Assembly: GCA_035651715.1 (NCBI GenBank)
Contig: DASRFD010000034.1
Coordinates: 1 to 35,259, forward strand
Length of the DNA stretch: 35,259 nucleotides
Direction: 5' to 3'
Origin: Nevskia sp035651715
GTDB lineage: Bacteria > Pseudomonadota > Gammaproteobacteria > Nevskiales > Nevskiaceae
Below are positions 35,033 through 35,259 of this stretch, piece by piece. The position numbers and the translations under genes were made by a program. Under the pieces are notes generated by a model. The model saw nothing but the letters and a program-made list of their open reading frames with translations, was not told where the DNA came from and did no database searches. Position 1 is the first letter of the stretch, and each line of letters opens with the position of its first letter.

Positions 35033-35259
35033 ATGAGCAAGTTCGGCAAGCTTCTTCCAATCGCGGCGGCGGCAGCGGCCTTCGGGGCCAGCGGCGCGGC
35101 GCAAGCCTTCGACTTCAGCACGGCGGACAAGCAGTGGACTTTTTCGGTCGACGGCAACGTCAATGTCCATTACATCTATTCCAGCTGCGAAGGCGTCGAC
35201 AAGGCCAAGGCAGTGGCGGGCGGCCTGGCCTGCACCGGCACCAAGAGCGGCAGCAGCGT
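35033..35259 (+). CDS. Probable outer-membrane porin-like protein, partial (C-terminus outside window)
   Basis: Seventy-five residues are visible. A clear signal peptide (MSKFGKLLPIAAAAAAFGAS, cleavage near AAQA-FD) leads to a mature start FDFSTADKQWTFSVDGNVNVHYIYSSCEG, whose alternating pattern is like the first strand of Gram-negative porins. Two Cys (in SSCEG and LACTG) might form a loop disulfide. GGGAG precedes the ATG. A perfect sigma-54 promoter and tandem palindromes put it in the alcohol regulon, so it may admit alcohol or a lanthanide chelate through the outer membrane (inference). The rest of the protein is needed for a family call. Confidence 0.72.
   Translation, partial: MSKFGKLLPIAAAAAAFGASGAAQAFDFSTADKQWTFSVDGNVNVHYIYSSCEGVDKAKAVAGGLACTGTKSGSS

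Overview
The window is GC-rich proteobacterial DNA, densely packed on both strands, with GTG and TTG starts beside ATG. FixL/FixJ, PilU, a tandem universal stress protein, sigma-54 control and PQQ enzymes suggest a beta- or gammaproteobacterium. Sequence alone does not resolve it further. I saw no rRNA, tRNA, CRISPR array or insertion sequence.

Left part (1-21.9 kb) looks like a low-oxygen island. Seven FNR/FixK/ANR-type palindromes (TTGAY-N4-RTCAA) lie in the gaps between operons. From left to right the units are: a Pat-like acyl-CoA-synthetase-fold protein (cut by the window edge) with an HDAC/AcuC-family deacetylase; a ribosome-hibernation factor with oleate hydratase and a receiver-GAF-GGDEF protein; a tandem Usp with a rhomboid protease; a FixL-type haem-PAS kinase (broken by an apparent one-base frameshift) with FixJ; a small BamA/TamA-like outer-membrane protein; a PilU-like ATPase with a ferredoxin-NADP reductase; a small membrane protein; and a five-gene overlapping operon of beta-CASP RNA nuclease, archaeal-type AMP phosphorylase, PRPP-synthetase homologue, acetate kinase and a divergent phosphoketolase. 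A PAS-only protein diverges from that operon. My main proposal is that the five-gene operon recovers ATP from RNA or nucleotide ribose through acetyl phosphate when oxygen is short.

Right part (21.9-35.3 kb) is a periplasmic alcohol-oxidation regulon: a PQQ alcohol dehydrogenase with the lanthanide-type Asp-x-Asp signature, a fusion of a XoxJ-like binding protein to cytochrome c, a dihaem cytochrome c, acetyl-CoA synthetase, pqqABCD, an AcoR-like sigma-54 activator, an aldehyde dehydrogenase and the start of a probable outer-membrane porin. Five -24/-12 promoters precede the dehydrogenase, acs, pqqA, the aldehyde dehydrogenase and the porin-like gene. Imperfect GTGACA-N2/3-TGTCAC palindromes lie upstream of them, in pairs about 20-21 bp apart at three of the promoters. 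An eighth FNR-type box lies upstream of the activator gene, so oxygen status may feed into the alcohol regulon. pqqE is not in the window; only a 16-codon reading frame sits where it would be expected.

The two parts meet at acetate. Alcohol goes to aldehyde, acetate and acetyl-CoA under the sigma-54 regulon. Acetyl phosphate, acetate kinase and a protein-acetylation pair belong to the low-oxygen regulon.
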